This document shows, piece after piece, positions 16,482 through 24,900 of a DNA stretch of 64,000 nucleotides. Where the stretch lies: positions 3,100,001 to 3,164,000 of the forward strand of contig NZ_CP109427.1 of assembly GCF_036250695.1 (NCBI RefSeq), read 5' to 3'. Numbering within the stretch: the first letter of the stretch is position 1; each line of letters starts with the position of its first letter. A model generated the notes under the pieces. It saw only the letters and a list, made by a program, of their open reading frames with translations, did not search any database and was not told the DNA's origin. Source of the DNA: Streptomyces sp. NBC_01497. Lineage in GTDB: Bacteria > Actinomycetota > Actinomycetes > Streptomycetales > Streptomycetaceae. A program made the translations under genes and the position numbers.

Positions 16482-17495
16482 ATGCCGAAAACCTCAGCAC
16501 GGCTCCTGTCGTTGCTCTCGCTCCTCCAGGCGCGGCGGGACTGGCCGGGGCAGTTGCTGGCCGAGCGTCTTCAGATCAGTCCCCGGACCGTGCGTCGCGA
16601 CGTCGAGCGCCTGCGCGAACTCGGCTATCCCGTGGTCGCCACCAAGGGTCCCGACGGCGGCTACCGGCTCGACGCGGGCGCCGAACTGCCGCCGCTCCTC
16701 TTCGACGACGACCAGGCCGTCGCGCTCGCCGTCGCCCTGCGGACCGCCGCCACCACGGGCGCCGGCATCGAGGAGGCCGCCGCCCGTGCGCTGAACACCG
16801 TCCGGCAGGTCATGCCCGTACGGCTGCGTCATCGCCTCGACGCCCTGGAGGTCACCGCCGTCGAACGGGCGGGGACGCACTCGCGCCCGCGAGTCGACCC
16901 GCGCGTCCTCATGGCACTGAGTGCGGCCGTCCACGCCCGCGAAGTGCTGCGTTTCGACTACGACTCTCCCGGCCCCGCGGCCCGAACCGTCGACGGGGAA
17001 AGCCCCGTCGCGGCTCCGCGCCGGGCCGAGCCGCACCATCTCGTCACCTGGGGCGGGCGCTGGTACTTCGTCGCCTGGGACCTCGACCGCGACGGCTGGC
17101 GCACCTTCCGCGTCGACCGGATCACCCCGCGCATCCCCACGGGCCCCCGCTTCGTCCCGCGCGAACTGCCCGGCGGGGACGTGGCCGCCTTCGTCGCCGA
17201 CCGGTTCCAGGGCGGCCTTGACGGCTCGGGCCCACCCTGCCGTGGTGAGGTGATCCTCCAGCTCCCGGCCTCCGTCGTCTCCGGTCACACCCCTGACGGC
17301 GTGGTCGAAGAACTCGGTCCCGACCGCTGCCGGCTCGTCCTTGCCGCGTGGTCGTGGGCCTCGCTGGCAGCGGTCGTCGGCAGGTACGACGCCGACATCC
17401 TGGTCGTCGGGCCGCCCGAACTCAGGGAGGCGTTCGCGCTGCTGGCCCGCCGTTACGCCAGAGCGGCGGCCGACAGCGCGTCCGAGTCCAGCTGA
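16482..17495 (+). CDS. HTH/WYL-domain transcriptional regulator (YafY type)
   Basis: Starting at MPKTSARLLSLLSLLQARRD (ATG 16482), the 337-residue protein has an HTH_11 domain (LAERLQISPRTVRRDVERLR, about 20-45). A WYL domain follows (about 140-225) with LRFDYDSPG and HHLVTWGGRWYFVAWDLDRD, then a C-terminal WCX domain. WYL proteins sense nucleic-acid or small ligands; in Streptomyces many pair with DinB or glyoxalase genes and act on the divergent gene. An in-frame ATG three codons upstream exists. The gene starts 62 bp from the DinB gene. Confidence 0.88.
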   Translation: MPKTSARLLSLLSLLQARRDWPGQLLAERLQISPRTVRRDVERLRELGYPVVATKGPDGGYRLDAGAELPPLLFDDDQAVALAVALRTAATTGAGIEEAAARALNTVRQVMPVRLRHRLDALEVTAVERAGTHSRPRVDPRVLMALSAAVHAREVLRFDYDSPGPAARTVDGESPVAAPRRAEPHHLVTWGGRWYFVAWDLDRDGWRTFRVDRITPRIPTGPRFVPRELPGGDVAAFVADRFQGGLDGSGPPCRGEVILQLPASVVSGHTPDGVVEELGPDRCRLVLAAWSWASLAAVVGRYDADILVVGPPELREAFALLARRYARAAADSASESS

Positions 17496-17606
17496 TGAGG
17501 GGTACGGCCGGTGCGATGTTCTGGCGTCCGACGTGCCGACGCGGGCATGCGGGAATGTACGGGTACACACGTGGCCACCCCGATCGGCGGCCCTGCCGGC
17601 GGTAGC

Positions 17607-17669
17607 TCTGGCGGCTGTGGCGATGGCTCTGGCGGCTGTGGCGGTGGCTCTGGTGGCTGTGGCTGTGGC
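17607..17669. repeat. three 21-bp tandem repeats
   Basis: Three head-to-tail 21-bp copies based on TCTGGCGGCTGTGGCGGTGG lie at 17607-17627, 17628-17648 and 17649-17669, with two or three changes each. In one frame they read as Ser-Gly-Gly-Cys-Gly repeats and in another as Ala/Val-rich repeats. Neither frame has a believable gene, so I treat this as a repeat in the 298-bp gap before the hydrolase gene. Confidence 0.75.
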
Positions 17670-17793
17670 AACGGCGGCGGTGGGTGTGCGCGTGACGGCG
17701 GTGGCCCTGGGTGTACGGCGGTCGTGACTGTGGCGGGGTGGCTGCTGGGAAAATCGGTGGACCGGCCCGCGCCGGCCGTGCGACCGTCCCGGC

Positions 17794-18654
17794 ATGCCGA
17801 GCGTGACCGAGTCGTCGGAGCCCTCCGGGGCCCACCTGTTCTTCGAGTCCTTCGACGGGACTCCCATCGGCTTCCGGCGGATCGGCACAGGGCCGCCGGT
17901 CGTCCTGGTCCACGGATCCGGCGGCGGGTCGCGCTCCTGGCATCCGGTGGCGGAACGGCTCGCCGACAGCTTCGAGTTGTGGCTGCCGGCGCGGCGCGGG
18001 TACGCCCCGAGCGGGCCGGGCCGCTCCCCGAAGGGCTTCGCCGACGAGGTGGGGGATCTCAGGGCGCTGGCCGACAGGATCGGCCGGCCCCTGCACCTGG
18101 CGGGGATGTCCTACGGCGCCACCGTCGCGCTGCACGCGGCGGCGGCCGGGCTCCCGGTCCTTTCACTGGTGCTGTGGGAGCCTCCGCTGTATGCGGCCGG
18201 TGCCGAACTGCTGCCCGTGCTCGCCCGGTTCGAGGAGCTGACCGCGCACGGTGATCGCAGGCGGGCCGACCGGCTCCTGGCCGAGAAGGTGGCCCGCCTC
18301 CCGGCCGCGTTCGTCGACCTCATGGACGCGGGTGAGCCGGCCGCCGACGTACCCGCCGACAAGCCTTCCGACGCGCCCGGTTGGTGCCGCGACCTGGAGT
18401 CGATGGCGGCCGACACGTCCGACGTGGAGCGCTGGTCCGGCGTCACCGCCCCGGTGCTGCTGATGCGAGGCGCCGACACGTGGCAGCCGATGCCCGCAAC
18501 CCTCGACCGGCTCGCGGCCGCGCTGCCGGAGGTCACCCTCACGTCGTTTCCGGGCCAGACGCACTTCGCGCCGTCGGTGGTCCCCGACGCCGTCGCAGCG
18601 GAGATCGACCGCTTCCTGGCCCGCCTGTCGCACGCTCCGTCGGTCGATGCCTGA
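17794..18654 (+). CDS. alpha/beta hydrolase
   Basis: The 286-residue protein has the complete alpha/beta-hydrolase pattern. The oxyanion motif is VVLVHGSGGGSRSW (about 37-50), the nucleophile elbow GMSYGA near residue 107, the acid Asp in LLMRGADTW near 228, and the catalytic His in PGQTHFAPS near 252. There is no signal peptide, so it acts in the cytoplasm. The family hydrolyses esters, lactones or epoxides; nothing here fixes the substrate. It begins MPSVTESSEPSGAHLFFESF at ATG 17794. Neighbours on both sides are separated by repeats and non-coding DNA, so it looks monocistronic. Confidence 0.88.
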   Translation: MPSVTESSEPSGAHLFFESFDGTPIGFRRIGTGPPVVLVHGSGGGSRSWHPVAERLADSFELWLPARRGYAPSGPGRSPKGFADEVGDLRALADRIGRPLHLAGMSYGATVALHAAAAGLPVLSLVLWEPPLYAAGAELLPVLARFEELTAHGDRRRADRLLAEKVARLPAAFVDLMDAGEPAADVPADKPSDAPGWCRDLESMAADTSDVERWSGVTAPVLLMRGADTWQPMPATLDRLAAALPEVTLTSFPGQTHFAPSVVPDAVAAEIDRFLARLSHAPSVDA

Positions 18655-19202
18655 CGCCCCGTCTTCTGCCTGATGTCTCATCGCAACGACGTCATCCGCC
18701 TGGCCCGAGTGGTCGCCGCTGCGGGGCTTGCCGCTGCCCGGCTCAGCAGGCGGCGGAAGTCCCGGTAGACCACGCGCCCCGTCGTGGGGAGCCCCGGAGC
18801 CCGGCCGACACCGCACCGAAACCCGAATCGAAACCCGCGCCGACGTCTCACCCGACGCCTCGTCAATCGCGTGAATCGTCACCGGAACCATGGCGAGGAA
18901 CGAGGGATCGAAGCCCACCGCGCCACTCCCCCAGGCGCCCGGAACCCGTGGCACGCACGGGCGCTCGTAAAGGCCCTGGCACAGCGCCGGGGCGCGGAGC
19001 CGCCTGCGTGCGGGACCGGCGAGACGGTGTGGTGCGAGACGGTGTGGTGCGAGACCGTGTGGTGCGAACTGCACTCGTCACGGCCGTGAACAGCCGTGAT
19101 TACCACGGAAGGGTCCTGCGCGCGGCGCGTCGAGGGGACATCACACCGAGGGACGAATCGCGTACCTCGTTCGCATGACGGAGGCGGCCGTGGCGGTGGT
19201 GC
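18655..19202. other. 548-bp gene-free stretch
   Basis: No gene is supported. It contains three tandem 15-bp repeats (19021-19065) and, near 19077-19105, a CCGTGAACAGCCGTGATTAC-type pair of CCGTGA steps that could be regulatory. The start of the downstream gene follows GGAGG at 19180-19184, which is rather far (18 bp) from its GTG. Confidence 0.4.
19021..19065. repeat. three 15-bp tandem repeats
   Basis: GAGACGGTGTGGTGC occurs three times head to tail (19021-19035, 19036-19050, and 19051-19065 with one change). A fourth partial copy starts with GA. It lies in non-coding DNA. Confidence 0.85.
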
Positions 19203-19973
19203 GTGGGCGACAGTGGCGCGGTGGATGCAGACGATCCCGCGTACCGAGTTCCCACCGGCCGTCCGGACCTGCTGGAGGAACTCCACCGCAAGCTGCCCGG
19301 CGTGGACGACCGGATCAGGCAGCTCCCGGTGCCCGCGGATCCCACGGAGTACGAGCAGATCGCGGACACCGTGTACGAGGTGTTCGTGGTGGCCCGTAAC
19401 CTCGTCGCGCGCCGGAGGTCGACCGGGTGCGCCCACCATCCGAACGGACCGGTGGACCCGCTGGCGCCGACCGGCTGGGGACACTGCCTGTTGTGCAACA
19501 GCAGGCGGCGGGTCGGCCGGCCGGATGTCAGGGCCGCCGAGCCGGAGCCGCCGCGCACCTGGGAGGTTCCCCAGGCGCCGTACGACCACAAGGTGCTCGT
19601 GCTGACCATGCGTCGGATCAACGAAGCCCTCGCGGACCTGCACCTGCGCTCGGCGGACGACGCGTTCGTGCGTCTGGCCGACCTCGTCCACTCGGCCTTC
19701 ATCGTCGCGCGGGAACTTTCGCGGCCACGGGCCGGCTCCGGCTGTCCGCGACACCCCGGAGCACCGGTGGACGAGGACGCTCCCGGCGGTCCGCGGTGCA
19801 TGTTCTGCCAAGGCAGGGAGCGCCTGCACCGCAGCGGCCCGCCGGTCGTGGCGGTCCGGCCCAGCCGTCCGGCTCCGCAGTACCACAGGCGGCGTTCATG
19901 GCCCAAGGATCCGGACGCCGAACCGGGCGGGCATGACGCGGACCCGGGTGGGCATCAGGAGCAGCGGCCGTGA
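19203..19973 (+). CDS. unknown protein with duplicated helix plus Cys/His module
   Basis: I do not recognise a named family. The 256-residue protein contains two copies of one module. Copy one has a helix (EYEQIADTVYEVFVVARNLV) followed by GCAHHPNGPVDPLAPTGW and C-LL-C. Copy two has AFVRLADLVHSAFIVARELS followed by GCPRHPGAPVDEDAP and C-MF-C. Each copy thus has C-x2-H-P, then a C-x2-C about 20 residues later, a plausible zinc-binding knuckle. The tail is Arg/Pro/His-rich. There is no signal or membrane segment. GTG 19203 is the first start after a stop in this frame. It converges on the response regulator gene, 28 bp away. Confidence 0.72.
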   Translation: MGDSGAVDADDPAYRVPTGRPDLLEELHRKLPGVDDRIRQLPVPADPTEYEQIADTVYEVFVVARNLVARRRSTGCAHHPNGPVDPLAPTGWGHCLLCNSRRRVGRPDVRAAEPEPPRTWEVPQAPYDHKVLVLTMRRINEALADLHLRSADDAFVRLADLVHSAFIVARELSRPRAGSGCPRHPGAPVDEDAPGGPRCMFCQGRERLHRSGPPVVAVRPSRPAPQYHRRRSWPKDPDAEPGGHDADPGGHQEQRP

Positions 19974-20001
19974 GGCGGGCCTGTGGATTGCGGCGCCGGC
20001 G

Positions 20002-20688
20002 TCAGACCAGGCGCCGTGCCGTCGCCCAGCGGGTGAGCTCGTGCCGGTTGGAGAGCTGGAGCTTGCGCAGGACCGCCGAGACGTGGGATTCGACCGTCTT
20101 GACCGAGATGAACAGCTGCTTCGCGATCTCCTTGTACGCGTAACCGCGCGCGATCAGCCGCAGCACTTCGCGCTCGCGCTGGGTGAGGCGGTCCAGGTCC
20201 TCGTCGAGCGGGGGCGCGTCCGTGGAGGCGAAGGCGTCCAGGACGAAGCCGGCCAGGCGCGGCGAGAAGACAGCGTCGCCCTCCTGGACGCGGAAGACGG
20301 AGTTCACCAGGTCCGTGCCGGTGATCGTCTTCGTCACGTAGCCGCGCGCACCGCCCCGGATCACCCCGATGACGTCCTCGGCCGCGTCCGACACCGACAG
20401 CGCGAGGAAGCGCACCGGATTCTCCACCGGGCCCATCAGGGGGGCGCAGCGCCGCAGTACCTCCACCCCGCCGCCGCCCGGGAGATGCACGTCGAGGAGT
20501 ACGACCTCGGGGCGCGTCGCCGTGATGACCGTGACCGCCTGGTCGACGTCGGCCGCCTCACCGACGACCTCCACGCCGGTCTCCTCCGTGCGTCCGATCT
20601 CCGCCTGCACGCCCGTACGGAACATCCGGTGGTCGTCCACCAGCACGACGCGCACGTGGCGCGCCCCCACTGCGTCGTCGCTGTTCAT
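20002..20688 (-). CDS. LuxR-type (NarL/LiaR) response regulator
   Basis: From ATG 20688 the protein (228 residues) begins MNSDDAVGARHVRVVLVDDH. The receiver domain has the acidic pair in VLVDDHRMF, phospho-acceptor Asp in VVLLDVHLPGGGG, Ser in LALSVSD and Lys in YVTKTI. The C-terminal LuxR-type HTH has LTQREREVLRLIARGYAYKE and SVKTVESHVSAVLRKLQL. It lies downstream of and on the same strand as a PspC-containing histidine kinase (20936-22255), with 247 bp between, so the two form a two-component system. A longer in-frame opening upstream is Arg/Gly-rich and unlikely. GAGGGACGGAC precedes the ATG. Confidence 0.92.
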   Translation of the reverse strand: MNSDDAVGARHVRVVLVDDHRMFRTGVQAEIGRTEETGVEVVGEAADVDQAVTVITATRPEVVLLDVHLPGGGGVEVLRRCAPLMGPVENPVRFLALSVSDAAEDVIGVIRGGARGYVTKTITGTDLVNSVFRVQEGDAVFSPRLAGFVLDAFASTDAPPLDEDLDRLTQREREVLRLIARGYAYKEIAKQLFISVKTVESHVSAVLRKLQLSNRHELTRWATARRLV

Positions 20689-20935
20689 GTCCGTCCGTCC
20701 CTCGGTCGTTTCCTGCGTGCTGTTTCCGTACCCACCGGTGCCGCGATACGGACGGTACGGCCCGTACGGCACCTGCGCGCCCTGTCCCCCGGGCCTGCCG
20801 GACACGGCGTGCCCGCCGCACGGGCCGTGCCGGGCACGGCCCGGCGCCGCGCCGTTTTCGCCATGCGCACGACGCCGGGTGCGTGCCCCCGGCACGGGCC
20901 GTGCCATGCGCCGGGTTCCGCGCGCCGTCGGGCCG

Positions 20936-22255
20936 TCATCCCTGCGCCCCCACGCCCGCCTCCGGTACCCGTTCCATCTCCAGCTCGACCACCGTGCCGC
21001 CCTCGGGGGCCGTCCGCAGCCGGGCCGTGCCGCCGTGCCGCTTCATTCTGCCGATGATCGACCCCCGCACGCCCATCCGGTCGTCGGGAACCGCGTCGAG
21101 ATCGAAGCCGGGGCCCCGGTCGCGTACGGAGACGAAGACAGAACGTCCCTCCACCTCCGCGTACACCTGCACCGCACCGCCCTCGCCACCGTACTTCGCG
21201 GCATTGACCATCGCTTCGCGGGCGGCCTGGAGTTGCGCGTCGAGCTTCTCGTCCAGGGGGCAGTCCCCGACGACCACGATCTCGATCGGGACCCCGTGGT
21301 GGTCCTCCACCTCCGCGGCCGCCTTCTTCACCGCCTCGGCGAGGGAGTCGGGCTCCTCCGCCTCGTCCTTGCCCCGGCCCTCCGGGCGATACAGCCAGGC
21401 GCGCAGCTCCCGCTCCTGGGCGCGGGCGAGGCGCCGCACCTCGCCGCCGTCGTCGGCGTTGCGCTGGATCAGGGTGAGGGTGTGCAGGACCGAGTCGTGC
21501 ACGTGCGCCGCGACTTCCGCCCGCTCCTGCGCCCTGATACGCATCAGCCGCTCCTCGGACAGGTCCTGCGTCATCCGTACGAGCCAGGGCCCGACGAGCA
21601 GGCCGACGCCGGCGACCACGGCGATCGACGCCGTGAGCACGTTGCCGAACTGGGCCGCGGAGCCTCGCACCACGACGAACACCGTCAGGCCGAGCCCCAC
21701 CAGAGCGACGCCCGCGACGCCGCGCGCCGCCTGCAGGACCCGGCGGCGGCGGCCGATCTCCGTCCAGCGGGCGCGGCGCGCGTTGTCCGCCTGCCGCCAG
21801 ACCAGCACCAGGCCCACGCCGATCAGCAGCATCGGCCAGATGTACCGGCCGGTGCCCGCGAGGCCCATGTTCACGTTGCCGATGAAGATGGCGGCACCGA
21901 CCACGAGCGCGACCAGCGCGAAGACCTGGCCCCTGTCCGGCTTGCGGAGCTTGCGTCGGCCGTCGGGGAGGATCTCGAACATCGACTTCGGCTGGGCCGC
22001 GGACGTGCCGCCGACGCCGAGCGGGACGACGATCCAGAACACCGCGTACAGCAGGGCACCGAGGCCCTGCGCGAAGAACAGCGCGAGGAACGCGAGCCGC
22101 ACCCAGACGACGGGCAGCCCGAGGTGGCCCGCGAGGCCGCGGGCCACACCGCCGAGGAAACGGCCGTCCGCGCTGCGGTACAGCTTGCGCGGTGACTGCT
22201 CCTCGGACGCGGCGGCTCGGGGCGTGGCGGCGGCTGGCATGTGTCTGATGGTCAC
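20936..22255 (-). CDS. PspC-domain sensor histidine kinase
   Basis: The 439-residue protein opens with a PspC domain (YRSADGRFLGGVARGLAGHL, then VWVRLAFLALFF), followed by about four further membrane helices (to about residue 225). The HisKA_3-type dimerisation helix is ERAEVAAHVHDSVLHTLTLI with the phospho-acceptor His. A HATPase_c domain has an N-box around AREAMVNAAKYGG and a G1 box VRDRGPGFDLDAVPDDRMGV. The architecture is that of envelope-stress kinases partnered with PspC/LiaF-like proteins. GTG 22255 is used, although ATG 22240 (MPAAATPRAA) is equally possible; neither has a strong ribosome site. The divergent PspC gene and the response regulator downstream complete the set. Confidence 0.9.
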   Translation of the reverse strand: MTIRHMPAAATPRAAASEEQSPRKLYRSADGRFLGGVARGLAGHLGLPVVWVRLAFLALFFAQGLGALLYAVFWIVVPLGVGGTSAAQPKSMFEILPDGRRKLRKPDRGQVFALVALVVGAAIFIGNVNMGLAGTGRYIWPMLLIGVGLVLVWRQADNARRARWTEIGRRRRVLQAARGVAGVALVGLGLTVFVVVRGSAAQFGNVLTASIAVVAGVGLLVGPWLVRMTQDLSEERLMRIRAQERAEVAAHVHDSVLHTLTLIQRNADDGGEVRRLARAQERELRAWLYRPEGRGKDEAEEPDSLAEAVKKAAAEVEDHHGVPIEIVVVGDCPLDEKLDAQLQAAREAMVNAAKYGGEGGAVQVYAEVEGRSVFVSVRDRGPGFDLDAVPDDRMGVRGSIIGRMKRHGGTARLRTAPEGGTVVELEMERVPEAGVGAQG

Positions 22256-22290
22256 ATGGACGGGCGCGGCCGGGTACGGGTCCGGGGCCG

Positions 22291-22322
22291 ATATCAGGGA
22301 CGTCGGGGGTCAATATCAGGGA
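22291..22322. promoter_or_regulatory. two 10-bp direct repeats spaced 22 bp
   Basis: ATATCAGGGA occurs at 22291-22300 and again at 22313-22322, so the repeats are on the same face of the helix two turns apart. They lie in the 122-bp gap between the divergent histidine kinase and PspC/LiaF-like genes. This is the arrangement expected for a NarL/LiaR-type response regulator dimer or tetramer. The motif is a candidate autoregulatory site. Confidence 0.6.
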
Positions 22323-22377
22323 TGGCCCAGGGTCGGTGCCGGTGGAGACGGGGGTGAGCTGCCGCCACCATGGACGT

Positions 22378-24063
22378 ATGACATCCCCGCCTGAGCCGAA
22401 CGGCCCCGACCGGCACGAGCCGGAGCGGGGTGGCCCGGAGCGCAGCTCCCAGGACCGCCCCGCTTCCGAGCCCCGCCAGGGGCGGCCCGGTGCCCGCGAG
22501 CAGGACGCCGCGTCCGGCTCGCGGGCACCCGGTGCCGGTCCGGCCCCGGGTGCGGGTCCGGCCGATTCCGGCGGTTCACGGACCGGCTCGCGCGCAGGTG
22601 GCTCCTGGGCCGGTGCTCCCCGGTCCGACGACTACCGGGCCGATGGGGGTTCGGACACGGCCGGGGCCGTACGGGGCGACGGCGGGGACGCCGGGAAGGA
22701 CGGCGCGAGGGGCAGCGGCAAGGAGGACACCGAAGGGCGGGGTCCGCTCACGCGCAGCCCCCGGCAGAAGGTCGTCGCCGGAGTGTGCGGCGGCCTCGGC
22801 CGCTACTGCGACATCGATCCGGTCGTCTTCCGCATCATCATCGGTGTCCTGAGCGTCGCGGGCGGGCTCGGGATGATCTTCTACGGGTTCGCCTGGCTGC
22901 TGGTGCCGCAGGAGGGCGAGGAGGAGAACGAGGGACGCAAACTGCTCTCGGGCCGGGTCGAGGGCCCGGCGCTCGTCGCCGTCCTGCTCGCCCTCATCGG
23001 CTGCGGCCTGTTCCTGTCCATGCTCGGCAACGGCGGGACGCTCAGCTTCGCCGTCATGCTGACGTGCGCGGTCGTCGCGTCCGCCGTCTACTCCAAGCAC
23101 CGGCGCGAGGCCGCGGCCGCCGGCGGTCCGCCCGACCCGGCCGCCGCGCACAGCGTCTCGGACGCACCGCCCGAGACGAAGGCGCCGCCCGTACCGGACA
23201 GCCCGTCATGGTGGCGGGACCCCATCATCAAGGACGGCACCACCGGGCACTACGGGAACACGTATCTGTGGGGGCCCGCGGAGGAGCCCGAGGACGTACG
23301 GCGCGGGCGTGCCCGGGCGCGGCGCGGGCGGCGCGCCGTCCGGACCGACTGGGGGTACGACGCGGCGGGAGCCACCGCATGGGCCCGGGAACCCCGGCGC
23401 ACGGCTGACGTCGGCGGCTCGATCTTCTTCGCGGCGCTGGCCGCGGGTGGGCTCGGCGGCTGGCTCTCCTGGCACACGCATCCGCTGGGGGTGAGCCTGC
23501 AGATCGGGCTGGCCGCCGCGCTCGCGGTGCTGGGGCTCGGACTGGCCGTGACCTCGTTCCTCGGCCGGGCCGGCTTCGGCACGATCTTCCTGACCATCGT
23601 TGCGACACTCCTGCTCGCGGCGGCCACGGCGCTGCCCTCCGACATCAGCACGCACTGGAGCAGGCACACCTGGCGTCCCACGGCGGCGTCCGCCGTGGCC
23701 GGTTCGTACCGGCTGGGATCCGGCGTGGGGACGCTCGACCTGCGCGGCCTGACCATCCCCGCCGGCACCACGGTGCGCACGTCGGCACATGTCGGCGGCG
23801 GACGCCTCAAGGTGTTCATACCGGCGGGCACCGCGCTCGACCTGCGGGCGGGGACGACCGCGGGGGCGGTCCGGCTGCCCGGGGATGCGCCGGACGAGCT
23901 GCACATCGCGCCGAACCAGACACTGCACAGGACGTATCCGGCGGCCCCGTCGCCGATGACGTCCCGGACGTCGCCGTCGAACGCGGCGAGTGAACCCGGG
24001 ACGCTCACGCTCACGCTCGATGTCGGTCTCGGAGAGGTGGAGGTGACCCGTGCGGCGTCATGA
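22378..24063 (+). CDS. PspC-domain membrane protein with LiaF-like C-terminal domain
   Basis: The 561-residue protein has a disordered N-terminus (1 to about 120, rich in Pro, Gly, Arg and Ser). A PspC domain follows (SPRQKVVAGVCGGLGRYCDI, about 125-185), then further membrane helices (about 200-245 and 345-425). The C-terminal domain is beta-rich (SYRLGSGVGTLDLRGLTIPA through TLTLDVGLGEVEV), with the G-x-G-x-L-x-L pattern of the LiaF/toastrack fold. In Lia-type systems such a protein restrains the histidine kinase until wall antibiotics act. ATG 22378 has no strong ribosome site. The next gene overlaps its 3' end by 14 bp. Confidence 0.85.
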   Translation: MTSPPEPNGPDRHEPERGGPERSSQDRPASEPRQGRPGAREQDAASGSRAPGAGPAPGAGPADSGGSRTGSRAGGSWAGAPRSDDYRADGGSDTAGAVRGDGGDAGKDGARGSGKEDTEGRGPLTRSPRQKVVAGVCGGLGRYCDIDPVVFRIIIGVLSVAGGLGMIFYGFAWLLVPQEGEEENEGRKLLSGRVEGPALVAVLLALIGCGLFLSMLGNGGTLSFAVMLTCAVVASAVYSKHRREAAAAGGPPDPAAAHSVSDAPPETKAPPVPDSPSWWRDPIIKDGTTGHYGNTYLWGPAEEPEDVRRGRARARRGRRAVRTDWGYDAAGATAWAREPRRTADVGGSIFFAALAAGGLGGWLSWHTHPLGVSLQIGLAAALAVLGLGLAVTSFLGRAGFGTIFLTIVATLLLAAATALPSDISTHWSRHTWRPTAASAVAGSYRLGSGVGTLDLRGLTIPAGTTVRTSAHVGGGRLKVFIPAGTALDLRAGTTAGAVRLPGDAPDELHIAPNQTLHRTYPAAPSPMTSRTSPSNAASEPGTLTLTLDVGLGEVEVTRAAS

Positions 24064-24322
24064 GGCGAAACCGGGACGGCTGATCGTGGGGCTCGTCGCC
24101 ATCGGCACGGCGGTGCTGTACGCGGGCGACGCCGCGGGCACCTGGGAAACCGAGTGGTTCACGGCGCTCCCGCTGTTGTTCGCCGGGCTGATGGTCGCGG
24201 CGGTCGTCGGGATCCTCGTTCACCGGGTCCGGCGGCGGCGCGGGCCGAGGCCCGACCACACCGAGTCGAGCGACAGCACCGGCGCGCCGACGAGCACCAG
24301 CGGCAGCCAGGCCATCAGGTAG
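24050..24322 (+). CDS. small two-helix membrane protein
   Basis: GTG 24050 follows GGAGGTG and overlaps the end of the PspC gene by 14 bp, so translation is probably coupled. The 90-residue product has two hydrophobic segments (LIVGLVAIGTAVLYAGDAAG and WFTALPLLFAGLMVAAVVGI) and a basic RRRRG turn. Its polar tail of about 28 residues is encoded opposite the end of the DoxX gene. It likely works with the Lia-like set, but its function is unknown. The tail may be the less conserved part, given the 103-bp overlap with the convergent gene. Confidence 0.7.
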   Translation: MRRHEAKPGRLIVGLVAIGTAVLYAGDAAGTWETEWFTALPLLFAGLMVAAVVGILVHRVRRRRGPRPDHTESSDSTGAPTSTSGSQAIR

Positions 24323-24759
24323 GCGAGGTCGTTGCCGTAGTAGTAGGGGGTGGACTGCCAACTCACGGTCAGCCAGAGGCTGAGTGAGATGAGCGCGCCA
24401 CCGGCGGCGGCGACGCGGCCCAGGATGCCGAACAGCGTGCCGATGCCGACGGCCAGTTCGCCGAGTGCGATCGCGTAGCCGAACCCGCCGGGACTCTTGA
24501 GCGCGAGGTCGACGAGCGCGGGGATCGCGGCGCTGTCGCGGACGCCGCGCATCATGTCGCCGACGGAGCCGGGCCCGGTGGCATCGAAGAAGCCATGGGT
24601 GGTGAGCTTGTCGATGCCCGCGTAGATGAAGGTCACGCCGAGGAACACCCGCAGCGGCAGGAGGCCGTAGACGGGAGGTATCCCCCGCCACCCGCGGGGC
24701 CTGTCCCTGCCGCCCTCGCCCACCGTCCCCAAACTGCTCGTCCGAACGCCCTGCGCCAT
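24220..24759 (-). CDS. DoxX-family membrane protein
   Basis: The 179-residue protein has four transmembrane helices in the DoxX/DoxD arrangement. LPLRVFLGVTFIYAGIDKLT is the conserved first helix motif, followed by IALGELAVGIGTLFGILGRV and LAYLMAWLPLVLVG. DoxX proteins are thought to take part in respiratory-chain or thiol/oxidative-stress membrane complexes, though most are uncharacterised. ATG 24759 is preceded by GGAAGG. Its 3' end overlaps the convergent small membrane gene by 103 bp. Confidence 0.85.
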   Translation of the reverse strand: MAQGVRTSSLGTVGEGGRDRPRGWRGIPPVYGLLPLRVFLGVTFIYAGIDKLTTHGFFDATGPGSVGDMMRGVRDSAAIPALVDLALKSPGGFGYAIALGELAVGIGTLFGILGRVAAAGGALISLSLWLTVSWQSTPYYYGNDLAYLMAWLPLVLVGAPVLSLDSVWSGLGPRRRRTR

Positions 24760-24900
24760 GGCCGGTCCGCCTTCCTGTCCACACGGATACCCACGGGCCG
24801 GTCCCGCCCGCGGGCTTCATTAGTGCATACGCAGACTGCGGCCCGGACGCTCACCCCCGGCAGGCCGAGCCGTGGTTCGGGCCGGATTCTCAGCGGGCTC

